Positions 1 to 11,290 of a DNA stretch of 64,000 bases are shown one piece after another. The position numbers and the translations under genes are program-made. Origin of the DNA: Brachypodium distachyon. Its lineage: Eukaryota; Streptophyta; Magnoliopsida; Poales; Poaceae. The notes beneath the pieces were generated by a model. It was not told where the DNA came from, did not search any database, and saw only the letters and a program-made list of their open reading frames with translations. The stretch is from positions 44,792,650 to 44,856,649 of the forward strand of contig NC_016134.3 in NCBI RefSeq assembly GCF_000005505.3, written 5' to 3'. Every line of letters starts with the position of its first letter. Positions within the stretch are counted from its first letter, which is position 1.

Positions 1-119
1 ATTTAGCATTGCTTTTGTATATAGGGTGATTATCTGACTACAACCCGAGACCCTGTAGCAAGTATCCTACTAGAAGGTCAGGGGAGTGGATAGTGCGGAT
101 AGCGGGTTTTATACGATCT

Positions 120-540
120 TTGTTTTTCAAATCGCTGGGTCTATATGATCTTATGCGCGTTAAAAATATGCTTTCTTCGCCTCACAAAATTTCCGACATA
201 AAGCTAGGACCCTTATAAATATCAGCAGAGAGGCATCAATTGTGTATTTGTGTGTCTATCCGGAACTAGTGTTTCACTTGAGACTTCAACTAGAGGTCAG
301 AAAGCCATACGGCAGATAACACAATAACATCCTGTTATGTACAGATTATAGGGTTGAGAGGTATCGGGACTATTTCTACAACAAAGTTACAATCTGTAGT
401 GAACGGGATATTTATTCCCCACTCCAGCTTCGGTTGAGACGTCGTAGAACTTTTGTAGTAGCCCTTTGAACTGAACTACCCGTGTCGATGATGATCAATT
501 TCATGTCGCCTTTCCATAGCAGCTTGTTTTAAGATTAATA
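120..540 (+). ncRNA. Array unit copy D1 (candidate 21-PHAS precursor)
   Basis: This is the most diverged copy of module D. A TATA-like cttataaatatcagc lies near 212. The conserved site is at 349-370 and reads TAGGGTTGAGAGG followed by TATCGGGAC. It contains CGGGA where other copies have CAGGA. From memory, some miR2118 family members have the matching UCCCGAUGCC variant. No long reading frame is present. Confidence 0.35.
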
Positions 541-755
541 TCTGATGCAAATGGATCATCCATCTGTTTTCCCATTCTGCTAAAAGACATAAATTGTACA
601 TTTAAAGTGCACACCTGGAAGAATGTTTTCAGTATTAATATAGTCCACATTTCAAGCATGGTAACTTAACATAGCCATTGGTTGTCCAGCAGGCTCCATA
701 TCAGCTATACTTACGTGAGCATTGAGCATCAGCCTGGGCATTCTTCGGATAATAA

Positions 756-1220
756 TTAAGAAAAGAGTAAATTTCACGAAACACACTTCTTGGGGTTAGA
801 GTTTCAACGGGCCACAGTTATGACTGATAGTCTCACAAAACCACACTTGTTCGGACAGATCTTTTCACAGAACCCAAATCAGGTAATTAAGAGCATTTGA
901 TGGTGTTTCTGACAAGTGGGACCCACATGTCGGATGCCAGGTTGGACGGGTCGAACCGTTTTTTTTGTCCACGTCAGTTTTTGCCCGACACCCTGTTAAG
1001 CTCCTCTGTCTACCCAAGAAATGTCGATTCAATCCTGGCATCCGACATGTGGGTTCCACTTGTCAGAAACACCATCAAACGTTTTTAATTACCTAATTTG
1101 GGTTATGTGAGAAGATCTGCCCGAAAAAATGTGGTTTTGTGAGACTATTAATCATAACTGTGGCCTGTTGAAACTAATTTCCTAAGAAGTATAGTTTTGT
1201 GAAATTTACTCTTCAGAAAA
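756..1220. mobile_element. Foldback Mutator-like MITE with 9-bp target duplication
   Basis: The element at 765-1211 (447 bp) has long terminal inverted repeats of roughly 180 bp that begin gagtaaatttcac and end gtgaaatttactc. It is flanked by ttaagaaaa (756-764) and ttcagaaaa (1212-1220), a 9-bp duplication with one mismatch. Both traits are Mutator hallmarks. The termini match those of the larger element at 5307-6590, so the two belong to one family. Reading frames inside it are the two arms of the palindrome and are not genes. Confidence 0.8.
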
Positions 1221-1600
1221 ATTCGGTCCTAAAAAAACGACCGATTTGAGGAGATTGCTGACCAACCGGTCCTAAAAAGAACAACAAACCGATAATTCGG
1301 TCGAATTCGGTTCGGTCTCGATTCTTAACCGAACTGACCGAAGAGGCGAAGAGTCTTTTGTTGCGGCCAAGAAATGGACAAGTTGGTCATTCGTTGACCT
1401 CCGTACAGGCTGCTGGGCCAGCAAAGGTGAATGCACTGGAGAATGGGCTGGGCCAGCAACGTGAATGTGAAGGCATTACAGACTGGGCTGGGCTACTCGG
1501 TTTCTTCGGTCTTTTCAGTTACCCGTGGACTGAAACCGAACTAATTTCGGTTATCTAAGGTTCCTGGCCGAATTTAGTACGTTTGGTTTCTCCGGTCTTT
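1221..1600. mobile_element. Possible transposon fragment rich in ccgaa/ttcgg motifs
   Basis: The sequence is dense in accgaa, ttcggt and cggtcctaaaaa motifs on both strands. This resembles the subterminal repeat arrays of some hAT-type elements. I could not find clean ends or a target duplication, so it is annotated only as a probable fragment. Confidence 0.3.
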
Positions 1601-1654
1601 TCAGTTGTCTTTCATGAGGATTACCCCTTCCAGAGGTACTAACTTACCAACGGA

Positions 1655-1765
1655 GGAGAATATATCCTGGGCTAGCTTGAAAGGCACTAAAATCTCTCTG
1701 TCTCATGGCGGATGTTCGAGCATACATAGCAAACTGTACCAACCTTATAAAAATGTTCTATCTAA
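1655..1765 (+). repeat. Array module B, copy 1
   Basis: The block running from 'cttgaaaggcactaaaat' through 'tctctgtctcatggcgg' to 'accaacctta' recurs at 11,670-11,740. There it follows module A and precedes module C, giving the same local order. Confidence 0.6.
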
Positions 1766-1837
1766 AAATTTTATTTCAAGAGAAAATTAAATCAGTAGTA
1801 TTTAAGAAGAAGATAAAAAAAATACCAGCAGTTATAT

Positions 1838-2545
1838 TCATTTAACCCCCTCCAAGCCCAATACGATTTCTCGGTCCCACTACACCTAAATCCTGGTTCC
1901 GCCCAAGTAAGATCTCGATCTATAAAATCCACTTATGCTTAGTTCGCACTCTCTTGTGCACAATTGCAATGCCCTTATAAATATCAGCCACATGATATCA
2001 GCCAAACTGTGGCTTGAGTGTTCATTCGGCACGGTGATGCATGTTTAATTGGAGGGCAGGCGTGGAAATAACACACTATATTTGCATCTCAGTATAGGCT
2101 TGAGAGGCATCAGAAATATTTCCACAACCATGTTTCATTCCGTAGCGCATCAAAGATATTTAGCCCTCTTTTACGAGGTTCGGGTCTTGCTATTTACTTG
2201 CACTAGCTCCACCTTCGGGGTAGGGCCAATAGAACTGGCCACTAATTGTTTCCGTTTCAACCAGTACATCGGGTGGACCGGAGATTCTGTCCTTTCAGTG
2301 CTCGTGCGAATCCATGTGCCATCTACGACTGTTACAAGCATCTAGATGGACTGCGGTGCAGAGGATGGTTCCTCGTCAAGATGGCAATTTTGTACTGCAG
2401 AGCTGGCCACGCTTCAGGCGCGCTCGAAGAACGGGATTCCCGCTGCATATTATTTACTGTATCCATCCCGGGAGGCCGGGAGCCATCGGTGTTGCTATGG
2501 GTGTTTACAGATTAACATGATCTCTTGTCACCCGGTTAATTGGGA
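1838..2545 (+). ncRNA. Array unit copy C-D2 (candidate 21-PHAS precursor)
   Basis: This unit is closely similar along its length to 11,875-12,545. A TATA box (gatctataaaatcc) lies near 1917, a second box (cttataaatatcagcc) near 1972, and the conserved site is at 2095-2116 (TAGGCTTGAGAGG, then CATCAGAAA). Against the complement of miR2118d as I remember it, 19 of 22 bases match. Short reading frames of 60-120 codons are present but are not kept in the paralogous copies. The unit is therefore called non-coding, and its link to phasiRNAs is an inference. Confidence 0.45.
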
Positions 2546-3184
2546 CTGCTTGCTCTCAACTCGCTTGCTTTTTTTCTTAAACACAGTCGAGTGTACAAAG
2601 CCATCAATCAAAATCATGTATCGGGATTGTAGTTTCTTGGTTATATTTGGTATCAACTTTTTTTTCAACTTGATATTATATTTTTTAGCGAAACTTGATA
2701 TTATATAATGTGGTAATATTCTCCCGAAATGACCTTTGGTAAGTTCTCGTTTTCAGGAACCGGCCCACAAATATAGTTTTAGGGTAAACCGGCCGATATG
2801 CTAATGGGCTGAACAGACCAAATTTGAGTTTTTTTTTCTCGTCCCAAGTAACAAAAAAGCACGTTCCACAACTTTCTCCTAAAGAAAACGTGTTCACCTC
2901 CTGGTATTAATCAACTATAAATACCTATTTTTGTACTTGATATATATTTTCATAATATACTTATTTGATATTCTAGATGTTGAAACATTTTTCTATAAAC
3001 TTGGTAAAAAAAATAAAAAAAGAGACAAAGGTAAGACGTTTTGTATTTAGGAATGGAGGTATAGTACTAAACAAGATGTTGTTTCTTATTGCCACAAATT
3101 TAAAAATTATGATGCAGAGAGAAGTATGAAAGGCTTGAATATCTGAACGCAATGGATGGTGTCGTTGTGAAAATAAATGGTGCA

Positions 3185-3655
3185 TAAAAAGAAAGCAAGT
3201 ATGGAGCTTGGCCTCACTAGAGCCAGTTTTGGTCTATATATAAAACCCACTCCCTCTTCCTCTATTATTTGCTCCAAACTGCAGTGCCCAGACCATATAT
3301 ACAGGGGCCTGCATATATAGGCTAGCTACTCTTATAAATATCGGCAAAGGCATCCCTTGAACGTTCGTATGGGCCACTGGTGTTCTATGTAACGCTGTGG
3401 AGCTAGCCGTGTTGAAAATAACACACTATATCCTTTTCGTTATGAGTAGATTATAGGCTCGAGAGGTAACAGGAATATTTGTGCTACCAATTTGAAGTCT
3501 CTTTGAGGAACAACACACTGTTTGCGTCCAATATAGCTCCACCATCAGCTGTCGGACGACCAACAGAACTAACCATACCTGTTCATTTGCACTGCTCAAA
3601 TGAACTCCTCAAATGAATTGCAGTTGTCTTGATGCCCGCTGGTGTCTTTTAGGGT
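3185..3655 (+). ncRNA. Array unit copy D3 (candidate 21-PHAS precursor)
   Basis: A TATA box (ctatatataaaaccc) lies near 3234, a second box (cttataaatatcggc) near 3333, and the conserved site is at 3454-3475 (TAGGCTCGAGAGG, then TAACAGGAA). The flanks match copies D4 and D6, sharing 'catcccttgaacgttcgtatggg' and the 'ggacgaccaacagaact' block downstream. Confidence 0.4.
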
Positions 3656-4835
3656 GTGAACAAGCTGAGGGGTACCCTTCCTCGAGCTAGCTATATAGAC
3701 ATAAGTACTTTTTTTTCCTTTCAAGGAACAAAACGTCTTAAAGACATAGTTCATATATTAAAAAAAAAACTTCCCCTTCTTCCTCTATTAATCAACTACA
3801 GATACCTATTTGTACACTCAAAATTGCACGGAATTATATGTGTAATTTTAATATTTCTAGACCAAAAATGCATAAAGATAATTATGTACATTCTCAGATT
3901 TCAAAATGTTGAAACTATCCTATCAGACATTTCTAAACCTAAAACTGTGCAAGAAAAATATGTGCCATTTCAGATATTGAATGAGCAAACTATTCCATTA
4001 AAAATGTATTTAAATCTCAAGATGTACAAACAAAGAATACACTCAATTTCTGACTAAAAAGATGTGCGACTAGCCAATTGCGCACTTTAAAACACGCAAA
4101 TCCAGGCTAAAAATATGTACAAAGTACATCATGTGAAATTTCAGGCTCTAGAATGTGCAACGGCCTAATTGAACATTTTCTAAACCCAAAATTGCACAAA
4201 TTTTAGTGTAATTTTAGACTTCCACTTCTATACTAATTAAATTGAAAAAACAGTTGTGTAGAATGTTTAAGTTTCAGAACTCGTGCACCCAATTGTTGTA
4301 GTTGCATGTCTCCAAACTCAAACTCAAAGTTGATTGTCGATCATAACTCCAGATGCGTCTGGTGGTGGGTGGTGCCCCAAGACGAGATCAAAACTCAGAA
4401 TGAGTTTGGGGGGCGTGGCGGCCAGCGAGTCCGAACTCCATGCTCCATGGAAATACCCTACTTGCGACTCCGGCCCGTGTTGGCCGCTCCACGGAGTTCG
4501 GCCGTTCGCCGCTGCTTGCCGGTTCCAGGAGCGGAGTTGTGGAGCAGAGTGGAACCGAACGAGTCCTAAGACGGTGACACCGCGCTCTGTTTCCGCAGCA
4601 CTTAACGAACAAGACAGCAGGGCAATGCCACAGGAGATATCGTCGCCTCGTAGCCCAACTGGGTTTTCGCTGTGTATTCTCAATTAAATTGGACGGGCGA
4701 ACGGATCGGAGACATCTTTGGTTTAGACGACGTCTTTGGGCAGTCTGACCCGTTTGTAGCTGCCACCGTTCGATGTAATACACGAACAATGCCCCTCACA
4801 TCGGCAGCCAGTATCGGTGGAGTCGTATCAGTTTG
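3656..4835. other. AT-rich intergenic DNA with an unassigned GC-rich patch
   Basis: From 3656 to about 4300 the sequence is AT-rich, with no module homology that I can see and no plausible gene. From about 4300 to 4690 it turns GC-rich and has overlapping frames on both strands that look like a captured or transposon-borne fragment. I recognise no domain in any frame. Confidence 0.4.
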
Positions 4836-4837
4836 TT

Positions 4838-5297
4838 TTCCCGATGTCTCCGAATCCTAGTAGTGACACCACGGCATGGTGATGCTATGGATGGTTCATC
4901 TCTCATCTGCCTCTTAGATCTCTGGGTTATGCCTTTTGCCTAGTTTCAAGGGAAAGGAAGTGACTCCGTGTACATCTACTGTGCAAAACAAACAGAGCAT
5001 AAATGTTTTGCTCCCTCAATACAATACCAAAGCTAGCTACCTTGCATTGCCTGGGGTATATATAAAGGTATTGATAGATTTGCATACTGCATTGTACACG
5101 CAGCTAGCGTGGCAGCCTATGGCGTTTATTGGTTATTTTTCTTTACTGGTCGGTAGCATATTCATTATCTTCCACCTAAAACTTGTACTAGTACTTGTTT
5201 AGCAACTCAAAATGTAGAATTGGTATCTGCCTCCTCGTAGCATGCCTTCGTGCTTGTCCACGGGGCTCACGCATCCAGTGAAGTTGATTTTTCTTCA
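4838..5297 (+). repeat. Array module G, copy 1
   Basis: 'gatgtctccgaatcctagta' through 'gtatatataaag' (near 5059) matches 14,890-15,150. It includes the shared phrases 'gacaccacggcatggtgatg' and 'tttgcctagttt'. In the second copy this block lies directly upstream of a D unit and ends in a TATA box, so it may be promoter sequence for that unit type. The end at 5280-5297 runs into the start of module E, which is interrupted here by the Mutator-like element. Confidence 0.6.
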
Positions 5298-6599
5298 TTA
5301 ATTTTTGAGTAAATATCACAAAACCCCTGATTTAGGACGAACCGTATCACAGAACTCCATCTTTTGGTTTTCTTATCACCTTTTGGTTTTCTTATCACTT
5401 AAACCCGATAATTGGGCAAAAGTGTATCACAGAACCCGTAATCACGCTGTCAACGGCACTAACACGGAAACTGACTCCGGGCCCCACCTCTCGGTCTCTG
5501 TTACTTGGACTGGCTAAACCGGTCGGTTTTTAGGCCGGTTCGGGCCGGTCTTCCCCTCTGTTCTCCCGCTCTTCCCCTCTGTTCTCCCGCGTCGAACACC
5601 TTGTAGGCAACCAGCCGCTTCTTCCTCTGCATCTCGGCCTCGGCCTCATCCGCCGCCGCCGTCTTGGTAGTCGGGGCCGGGTCGTCGTCGGCGTGTAGCC
5701 CCTGAGGTTGAGGGAGCGGCGGTCGGCGGAGCACCAGGCGGCGGCGGCGGCCGGTGCCGAGCACCTTCGCCTGGGCGGCCCCGGCGCCGTCAGAGAAGGG
5801 GTCGTAGGAGGCGGCGTAGGAGGCACTGTAGCACTGGAGGTTCAGCCCCGACGTGGGTCCTCCGGAGACGGTCTTGGTGATGCCGCTCCGCTGCACGGCG
5901 GCGGCGGCGGGGCGCGACCAGGAGCTGTTGCTCCTGGCGAGCTGCGGCGGCGGCTTGGTGGTCGGCGCAGGGGCGTAGCGAGCGGAGGATCACCTCGAAG
6001 GAGACGGTGGTAGCACTCGAGCCGGCGCCGTCGTCGTCGACGGTGATCAGGGCAGCGCCGATGTAGGCGCTTTCGTGTCAAGCTCGTACCTCGAAATGCC
6101 ATCCACAAGGACTGAGCGGCAGGACAAGGGATCGCACACGAGGAAGTTCCTCTAGAAGTTCATGCGGTCGATTTTGGGGAGGCGGTGGAGGGAGAAGTCG
6201 CGGCAGGCCGCGGCGACCCCGCGCGGCGGGGCCACCGGGACGAAGGTAGGATCGGATATCTCGAGGACGGGCCGCTCGCCGCCGACGCGCCGGAGCCGGT
6301 AGCCGCCGTTGCAGATGAAGAAACCGAGGGGAACAAAGGGGAAGAGCGGGAGAACAGAGGGGAAGACCGGCCCGAACCGGCCTAAAAACCGACCGGTTAA
6401 GCCAGTCCACGTAACAGAGACCGATAGGTTGGGCCCCGAAGTCAGTTTCCGTGTTAGCGTTGTTGACAGCGTGATTACGGGTTCTGTGATACACTTTTGC
6501 CCAATTATCGAGTTTAAGTGATAAAAAAACCAAAAGGTGCAGTTCCGAGGTACGGTTCGTCCTAAACTAGGGATTATGTGATATTTACTCTTAATTTTT
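5298..6599. mobile_element. Pack-MULE-like Mutator element carrying a gene fragment
   Basis: The element at 5307-6590 (1284 bp) has terminal inverted repeats of about 280 bp that start gagtaaatatcaca and end tgtgatatttactc. It is flanked by a perfect 9-bp duplication, ttaattttt, at 5298-5306 and 6591-6599. The paralogous array copy at 12,689-12,697 has the same site once and uninterrupted (cattaattttttacccac), an internal empty-site control. The GC-rich core between the repeats looks like a captured gene fragment. No transposase is encoded, so the element is non-autonomous. Confidence 0.88.
6060..6345 (-). pseudogene. Captured gene fragment, probably grass F-box-associated domain
   Basis: Read on the minus strand, the interior of the Mutator-like element gives a continuous peptide containing GFFICNGGYRLRR, CRDFSLHRLP and, after one in-frame TAG, NFLVCDPLS and VLVDGISRYEL. 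The 'RDFSLHRLP ... FLVCDPLS' pattern resembles the associated domain of the large grass F-box family, in which a phrase about the 'last cooked-down' shared site is replaced by varied residues. This is recognition from memory and is moderate to weak. The in-frame stop and the lack of an F-box or a start codon make it a relic. Confidence 0.35.
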
Positions 6600-7110
6600 T
6601 ACCCACATACGTCTTCAGAAATTTGGAACCCGGACCCAAACGAAATGCAAAACTAGACGAGCTACATTGGCAACTGATAATTACATAAACAACTTAGCAG
6701 TCGATCGATTGATGGATTGATCAATCGATTATTGACTTACTATCCGGTCAAAAAGATTATTGACTTATTACTAGGTACGAGTTAACTTCCAAGTTCCAAC
6801 GAAGGTGGATTGCAAAATCGGTGATAATTGTGACGATGTCTTAGGTCCTTGGGAGACAGACAGAGACAACACGTCAGGCCGGGACATCCAGTGGAATGAC
6901 TCGCGGCGAAGGACAGACGGCGAACGCATTCAGTCTCGAGTCACAGATATCAAGATTCGAGATGACTAGATGAACAGGAAAATCTCTCGTGAGAGCCCTT
7001 AGGACAGGAACAGCTGAACAACGAACAGATCTATCGAGCTAGATTTCTGAAAGTCTGTCTCCTAAGAGACTAGTTACGGTAGATTTCTGAAAGTCTGCCT
7101 CCTAAACCCT
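6600..7110 (+). repeat. Array module E, copy 1
   Basis: The block from 'acccacatacgtcttcagaa' through 'gaaggtggattgcaaaat', 'gatgtcttaggtc' and 'gatgactagatgaacagga' is repeated at 8690-9200 and 12,689-13,180, and partly at 15,826-15,999. No reading frame is conserved among them. Confidence 0.7.
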
Positions 7111-7121
7111 AAACCCTCTCG

Positions 7122-7480
7122 CGTGGGTGACATCTGGCAAAACAAATCTTAGAGCCCAAAGTATGATTACCCAATACCGAATCCCTCTTCTTTCTCCACC
7201 GCACAAGGCTCTAAGCCTCTAACAGCGACTCCCAAAACCCGAATCACTTGCAGAAGCTCGCTGCCTGATCCGTCGCTGGCTTCGTCCGCAGGGCTGTCCG
7301 GAAGATGGCCACGCTGCGCGCTCACCGTCAGATTGCTGGCCAGGTCTAGAAGCTCAGGTCCCACTCCCACTCGTGGAAGAGTGCCAACAGTGCCACCCAC
7401 GGTCCGACTCCTCGTCCTCGGCGGGCACCGCTGCGCCAGTATTAGAGAAAGGCATTTTTGAATTTTCACATTGGAGTAAA
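7122..7480 (+). repeat. Array module F, copy 1 (truncated)
   Basis: It begins 'gggtgacatctggcaaaac' and continues through 'cccaaatcccgaatcac'-like sequence. It is homologous to the starts of 10,777-11,290 and 13,184-13,770 and then diverges. The following 7480-7855 is C-rich, with short frames on both strands that I cannot assign. Confidence 0.55.
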
Positions 7481-7854
7481 AATTGAAGAAAAAATACCAG
7501 GATTCTGCTTCATCTTCTCCTGATTCAATTCAGGAGCCGGCCTCCGAGCGCGAAGCCCCTGCCAGACTCCCAGCGTGCCTCCGCTGATCTTTCAGCCCGC
7601 GCCGCTGGCGGCGGCCTCCCAGCGTGCCTACGCCACCCTTCCAGTCCAAACCGCTGCCACCATTCCAGCCCGCACCGCCGCCGTTGGCCCCTTCCTCTGA
7701 GTATTCCGGCAAAGGGGAGGAGGAAGAAATTTTTACGTTTTTATCCTTGCCCGTTGGTTACTCCGTTCAACTAAATTGTAGTATCAAGAAGTATCAAGTA
7801 ATTTGTCTCTTTAGATCAAAGATGGCGAAGGGTCCAAATTAATGCTAGGTACCG

Positions 7855-8320
7855 TAGAAGAGCTCATATATAAAACCCACTCCCTCTTACTCCGTATTAT
7901 TTGTTCCACAACTGCAATGCCCAGATCACCCAGGCTAGCTACTCCTATAAATATCGGCAAAGGGATCCCTTGAACGTTCGCATGAGACTGGTCACCGGTT
8001 TTCTAAGTAACGCCGAAGCGAGCTAGCCGTGTGGAGATATAACACACTTACACACTACGTCATTTTTGTTATGAGTAGAGATTATAGGCTTGAGAGGTAA
8101 CAGGAATATTTGTGCTACCATCTTGTGGTTGCCTGCGAAACGTGGATATTTAGACGTTTGATGGTTGTGAGAAACTCGCTGTTCACGTGCAATCGCTCGA
8201 CCATCAGCTAGCGGACGACCAACAGAACTAGCCACTGGGTTCATGGATTGCTCTCTTCAGGCCAGTTTTCGTCCTTTGCAGTTCTCTTGGTGCCCAGTTT
8301 CACTCTCTTTCGCGGTGTTG
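7855..8320 (+). ncRNA. Array unit copy D4 (candidate 21-PHAS precursor)
   Basis: A TATA box (catatataaaaccc) lies near 7864, a second box (cctataaatatcggc) near 7940, and the conserved site is at 8085-8106 (TAGGCTTGAGAGG, then TAACAGGAA). The distance from TATA box to site is about 220 nt, as in D3. Downstream 'gcggacgaccaacagaacta' matches D3. Confidence 0.4.
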
Positions 8321-8348
8321 ACAACATCCAGAAGGCCATCTGAGAGAA

Positions 8349-8695
8349 TGACAGATTATGATCAAGTCAGCGCCATGAAAGGAGCCCGTCTGCTCAAGCC
8401 CCGCCGTACCCGTCACCTGGCACCAGTGGAACCAGTCGCCTTCATCGACATGATCGCTAAGGCGGCCAATGGCAATGCAGCCCGACTTGACATGGCGAAA
8501 TCCGCCGTGCCCTCTCTGCTGCCGCCATGGCAGCTCGCGCTGGACGATGACGACGCCCCATCTCCGTCCCTCCAGGAGGCACGCTCTGTAGCTGCTGCCT
8601 CCGCGGCATGCGGCATTCCTCCTTGGACTGATTCTCCTTGTCCACCGGGCGCCGCCACGGGGCCCATGCATCATATACGGAACATAATGCTGTAA
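8349..8695 (+). CDS. Unassigned 115-codon open frame inserted after unit D4
   Basis: An open frame starts MTDYDQVSAMKGARLLKPRR and has an acidic centre (LALDDDDAPSPS). It may extend upstream to an ATG at 8243. Its GC content is clearly higher than the surrounding array, and the segment has no counterpart in the other D copies, so it looks acquired. I recognise no domain, signal peptide or membrane segment. It may be a captured exon fragment rather than a working gene. Confidence 0.2.
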
Positions 8696-9203
8696 GTTGA
8701 TTTTTCTTCATTGCTTTTTGTGCCCACATACGTCTTCAGAAGTTTGGAGCCCGGACCCAAAACGAAATGCAAAATGAAATAATGCTGGACGAGCTACATT
8801 GGCAACTAATCGCATAAACAACTCGGCAGTCGATCGATTATTGACTTATTACTAGCTACGAGCTAACTTCCAATCAATGAAGGTGGATTGCAAAATACGG
8901 TGATAGTCGTAGTTGTGGCGATGTCTTAGGTCTTTGGGAATTGGTAGTCGATCGGACAGGGACAATACGCCAGGCCGGCCGGGACAAACAGTGAAATGAC
9001 TCGCGGGCGAAAGACAGACGAGACGAACACATTCAGTCTCAAGTCACGGATATCAAGATTCGAGGTGACTAGATGAACAGGAAATTAAATCTCTCCTAAG
9101 AGCGCTCTCCTACGAGAGTAGTTACGGTACACGATGCTCGGAAAGACCTATGTGGCTACCAACTGGACGCATGAAGTAACTGGGCGTGACCGCATGAGGG
9201 GTT
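8690..9203 (+). repeat. Array module E, copy 2
   Basis: It is homologous to copies 1 and 3 from 'gttgatttttcttcatt' onward. The tail at 9196-9211 contains the gcggtggt sequence at which the hAT element inserted. Confidence 0.7.
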
Positions 9204-10480
9204 GCGGTGGTTAGGGGTGCAACTGGGACGGGCTCATCCCGCCCGCGACGCGCCGGATGGATTAGACGGGACGATCGCAATCACCCGCGTCCCGCGAAAC
9301 GTCATCCCGCTGGAATAAGTGGGTTTGTTAGCTTTGGCCCGTTTATCCCGTGAGATCCCGCGACGAAGGCAATACGGAGCAGGTGTTCGATTCACTTTTG
9401 AGTTCAAAGTATTACTACGTACGTAGTAACGTCCATGGAAAGCACGTAGTACAAGTGAGTCCGTTGTGGTTTGGTAAAAAAAAGTGAGTCCGTTGTGACA
9501 ACTAATTGATCGTGATATTTATTTTTGCGGGCAACTCATTGATACTATTAAATTAATAGTTGCATGTTAATTTTCTCAATGATTAAAATACATCACAAGT
9601 CCATGAATTCGGCAAAAATTATCACTTCAGTCCACGAACTAGGATAGCACGCTTAAAGCACTAAACTGGAATTACTGCGTCACTTTAGTTAAAAAACGAT
9701 TCGGCATGGCTTAAAAACGCCACGGCCGCCACGTCGACTTCGGCCAGGACCGCAGCTTCTAATCCCTCTTTCGCAGGGTGTTTTCATTTTTGCCGAGTTC
9801 ATGAGCTAACGGTGTATTTTACTCTTTCTCAATTATAGTAAATTCAGTACTCTCTCCGTTTCTAAATACTTATCGTGATTTTAGTGGGGAAAAAAACTGC
9901 TCTCGGGGTGGACGGAGCGAGCACCACATTTTAATACTTCCTCCGGCCGGAAATTGCACTCGGGGAGTACCAGATTTGAGTTTTCACCGTTGTCCTTACG
10001 AAATGGGGACAAAAAAATCTAAGAGGTAAAATTGCAAAAGTGTATTTATTTATGTACTTCGTTGATGTAGCTTGACACTTGCCTCTGTCCAGAAATAATT
10101 AGGAATGAGTCGATAATTGAGTATTCTGGGGCAAAAGCTATACAAGACGTGAGGAAATAGAACATTCGTGATGGCGTATTCTGAAAAATGATCTTCCTAG
10201 CAGGGGCTCCTGAATCTCCCAGTCCAGTATTACCTCCTGAGGGAGAAGAGCGGGGCAAGAGCAGGGGCCGGCCGGCATTTCTCTCCAAGCCTCTCGGAGT
10301 TGACGGTGTTGCGCTGCCGCCCGCTGGGACATGCGGGATCCCATGGGATTAAACAGGCTGTCCCAGTTAGTGTGTGCGGGATATACGGACAGCCCACTTA
10401 CCAACTAAATGGGTTTTGTTCACGGGACGGGACGCGGGATGCACGGGCAGGCCCGTCCCACTTGCACCTCGAGCGGTGGT
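9204..10480. mobile_element. Non-autonomous hAT element with 8-bp target duplication
   Basis: The element at 9212-10,472 (1261 bp) starts TAGGGGTGCAACTGGGACGG. Its other end, read in reverse, is TCGAGGTGCAAGTGGGACGG. Both ends are dense in gggacggg and cccgtccc subterminal motifs, as in Ac-like hATs. The 8-bp duplication gcggtggt lies at 9204-9211 and 10,473-10,480. The paralogous array copy has a single gcggtggt at 15,992-15,999 in matching context (ggttgcggtggtgcac), which is the empty site. There is no transposase, and MITE-like 'ctctccgtttctaaatactt' sequence is nested near 9850. Confidence 0.9.
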
Positions 10481-10578
10481 GCACAGCCCAACGAAAGACC
10501 GCGGCCACCTAGATAGGACACATATGGCTAACTTTTTTATTTTAATTTCATCTAATTAAGCATCTACGTAATACATTA

Positions 10579-10676
10579 TGCTCTTTCCGTCCGGAAATAA
10601 GTGACGTGGATTTGTATAACAATCTATACAAATCTACGTCACTTATTTTGTGACTTATTTTGGGACGGAAAAAGTA
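10579..10676. mobile_element. Stowaway-like MITE
   Basis: A short palindrome runs from ctctttccgtccggaaat to attttgggacggaaaaag with arms around 'gtgacgtggatttgtataac', typical of Stowaway (Tc1/mariner) elements. Confidence 0.75.
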
Positions 10677-10776
10677 TGCAATTTAGGGGTCTTAATTTTT
10701 TTTGATCCGTGTGATGTCACACGGAAATGAATCCCCTGTACGACGGGGAGGACAAACCCTTTGGGCCTCTAACAGG

Positions 10777-11290
10777 GTGACATCCGGCAAAACAAATCTT
10801 AATAGCCTAAAGGTTGATTACCAAATACTGAAACTCATACTGAAACTCAAATCCCGAATCGCTCGATTGGGATTTGGGAGTGTTGCTCGCCGGCAGCAGA
10901 GCTCGACGTGGCGTCCATTGTACCTGTGCTGTGGGGGCGTTGGCAACACTTCGCCCGCTTGCGGCCGATTGGTAATCAGGGTTTGGGATTTAAGATTCCA
11001 TTTGACAGACATCTTCAAAGGCAGAGGGCCAGAGCCGGGGGGAGTACGACCAGGTGGTGTATGATTTACTTTCATGTCGCACACCTCGCACCGGTACGTC
11101 GACGTCTCTGCACAAACCCACGGCGTAGGTTTTGTGCATAAGATCATCCGGAACAGAAGAGAGGTTGAAGTGAACCTCTGCCTAGCGCGAACGATATTTG
11201 ACTTCCCAACGCCTATAATTCCCATCGCAAACATCAGTACCGCGATAGGCGATCGATGGATAGAGACTAGTTCTGCTAATTAATTACCTT
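10777..11290 (+). repeat. Array module F, copy 2
   Basis: It is homologous to 13,184-13,770 along its full length, with shared 'gattggtaatcaggg/ctttgggatttaag' and 'gaggttcacgtgaacctctg'-type sequence. Frames on either strand are broken differently in the two copies, so I do not call a gene. Confidence 0.65.

Noticed and set aside
865..1088. Overlapping frames on both strands
   Set aside because: They are the two arms of a palindromic Mutator-like MITE.
2049..2708. Overlapping plus-strand frames of 68-120 codons in unit D2
   Set aside because: They are disrupted in the paralogous units and show no protein-like conservation.
6060..6345. A functional F-box gene inside the Mutator-like element
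   Set aside because: There is an in-frame stop, no F-box and no start codon, so it is only a captured fragment.
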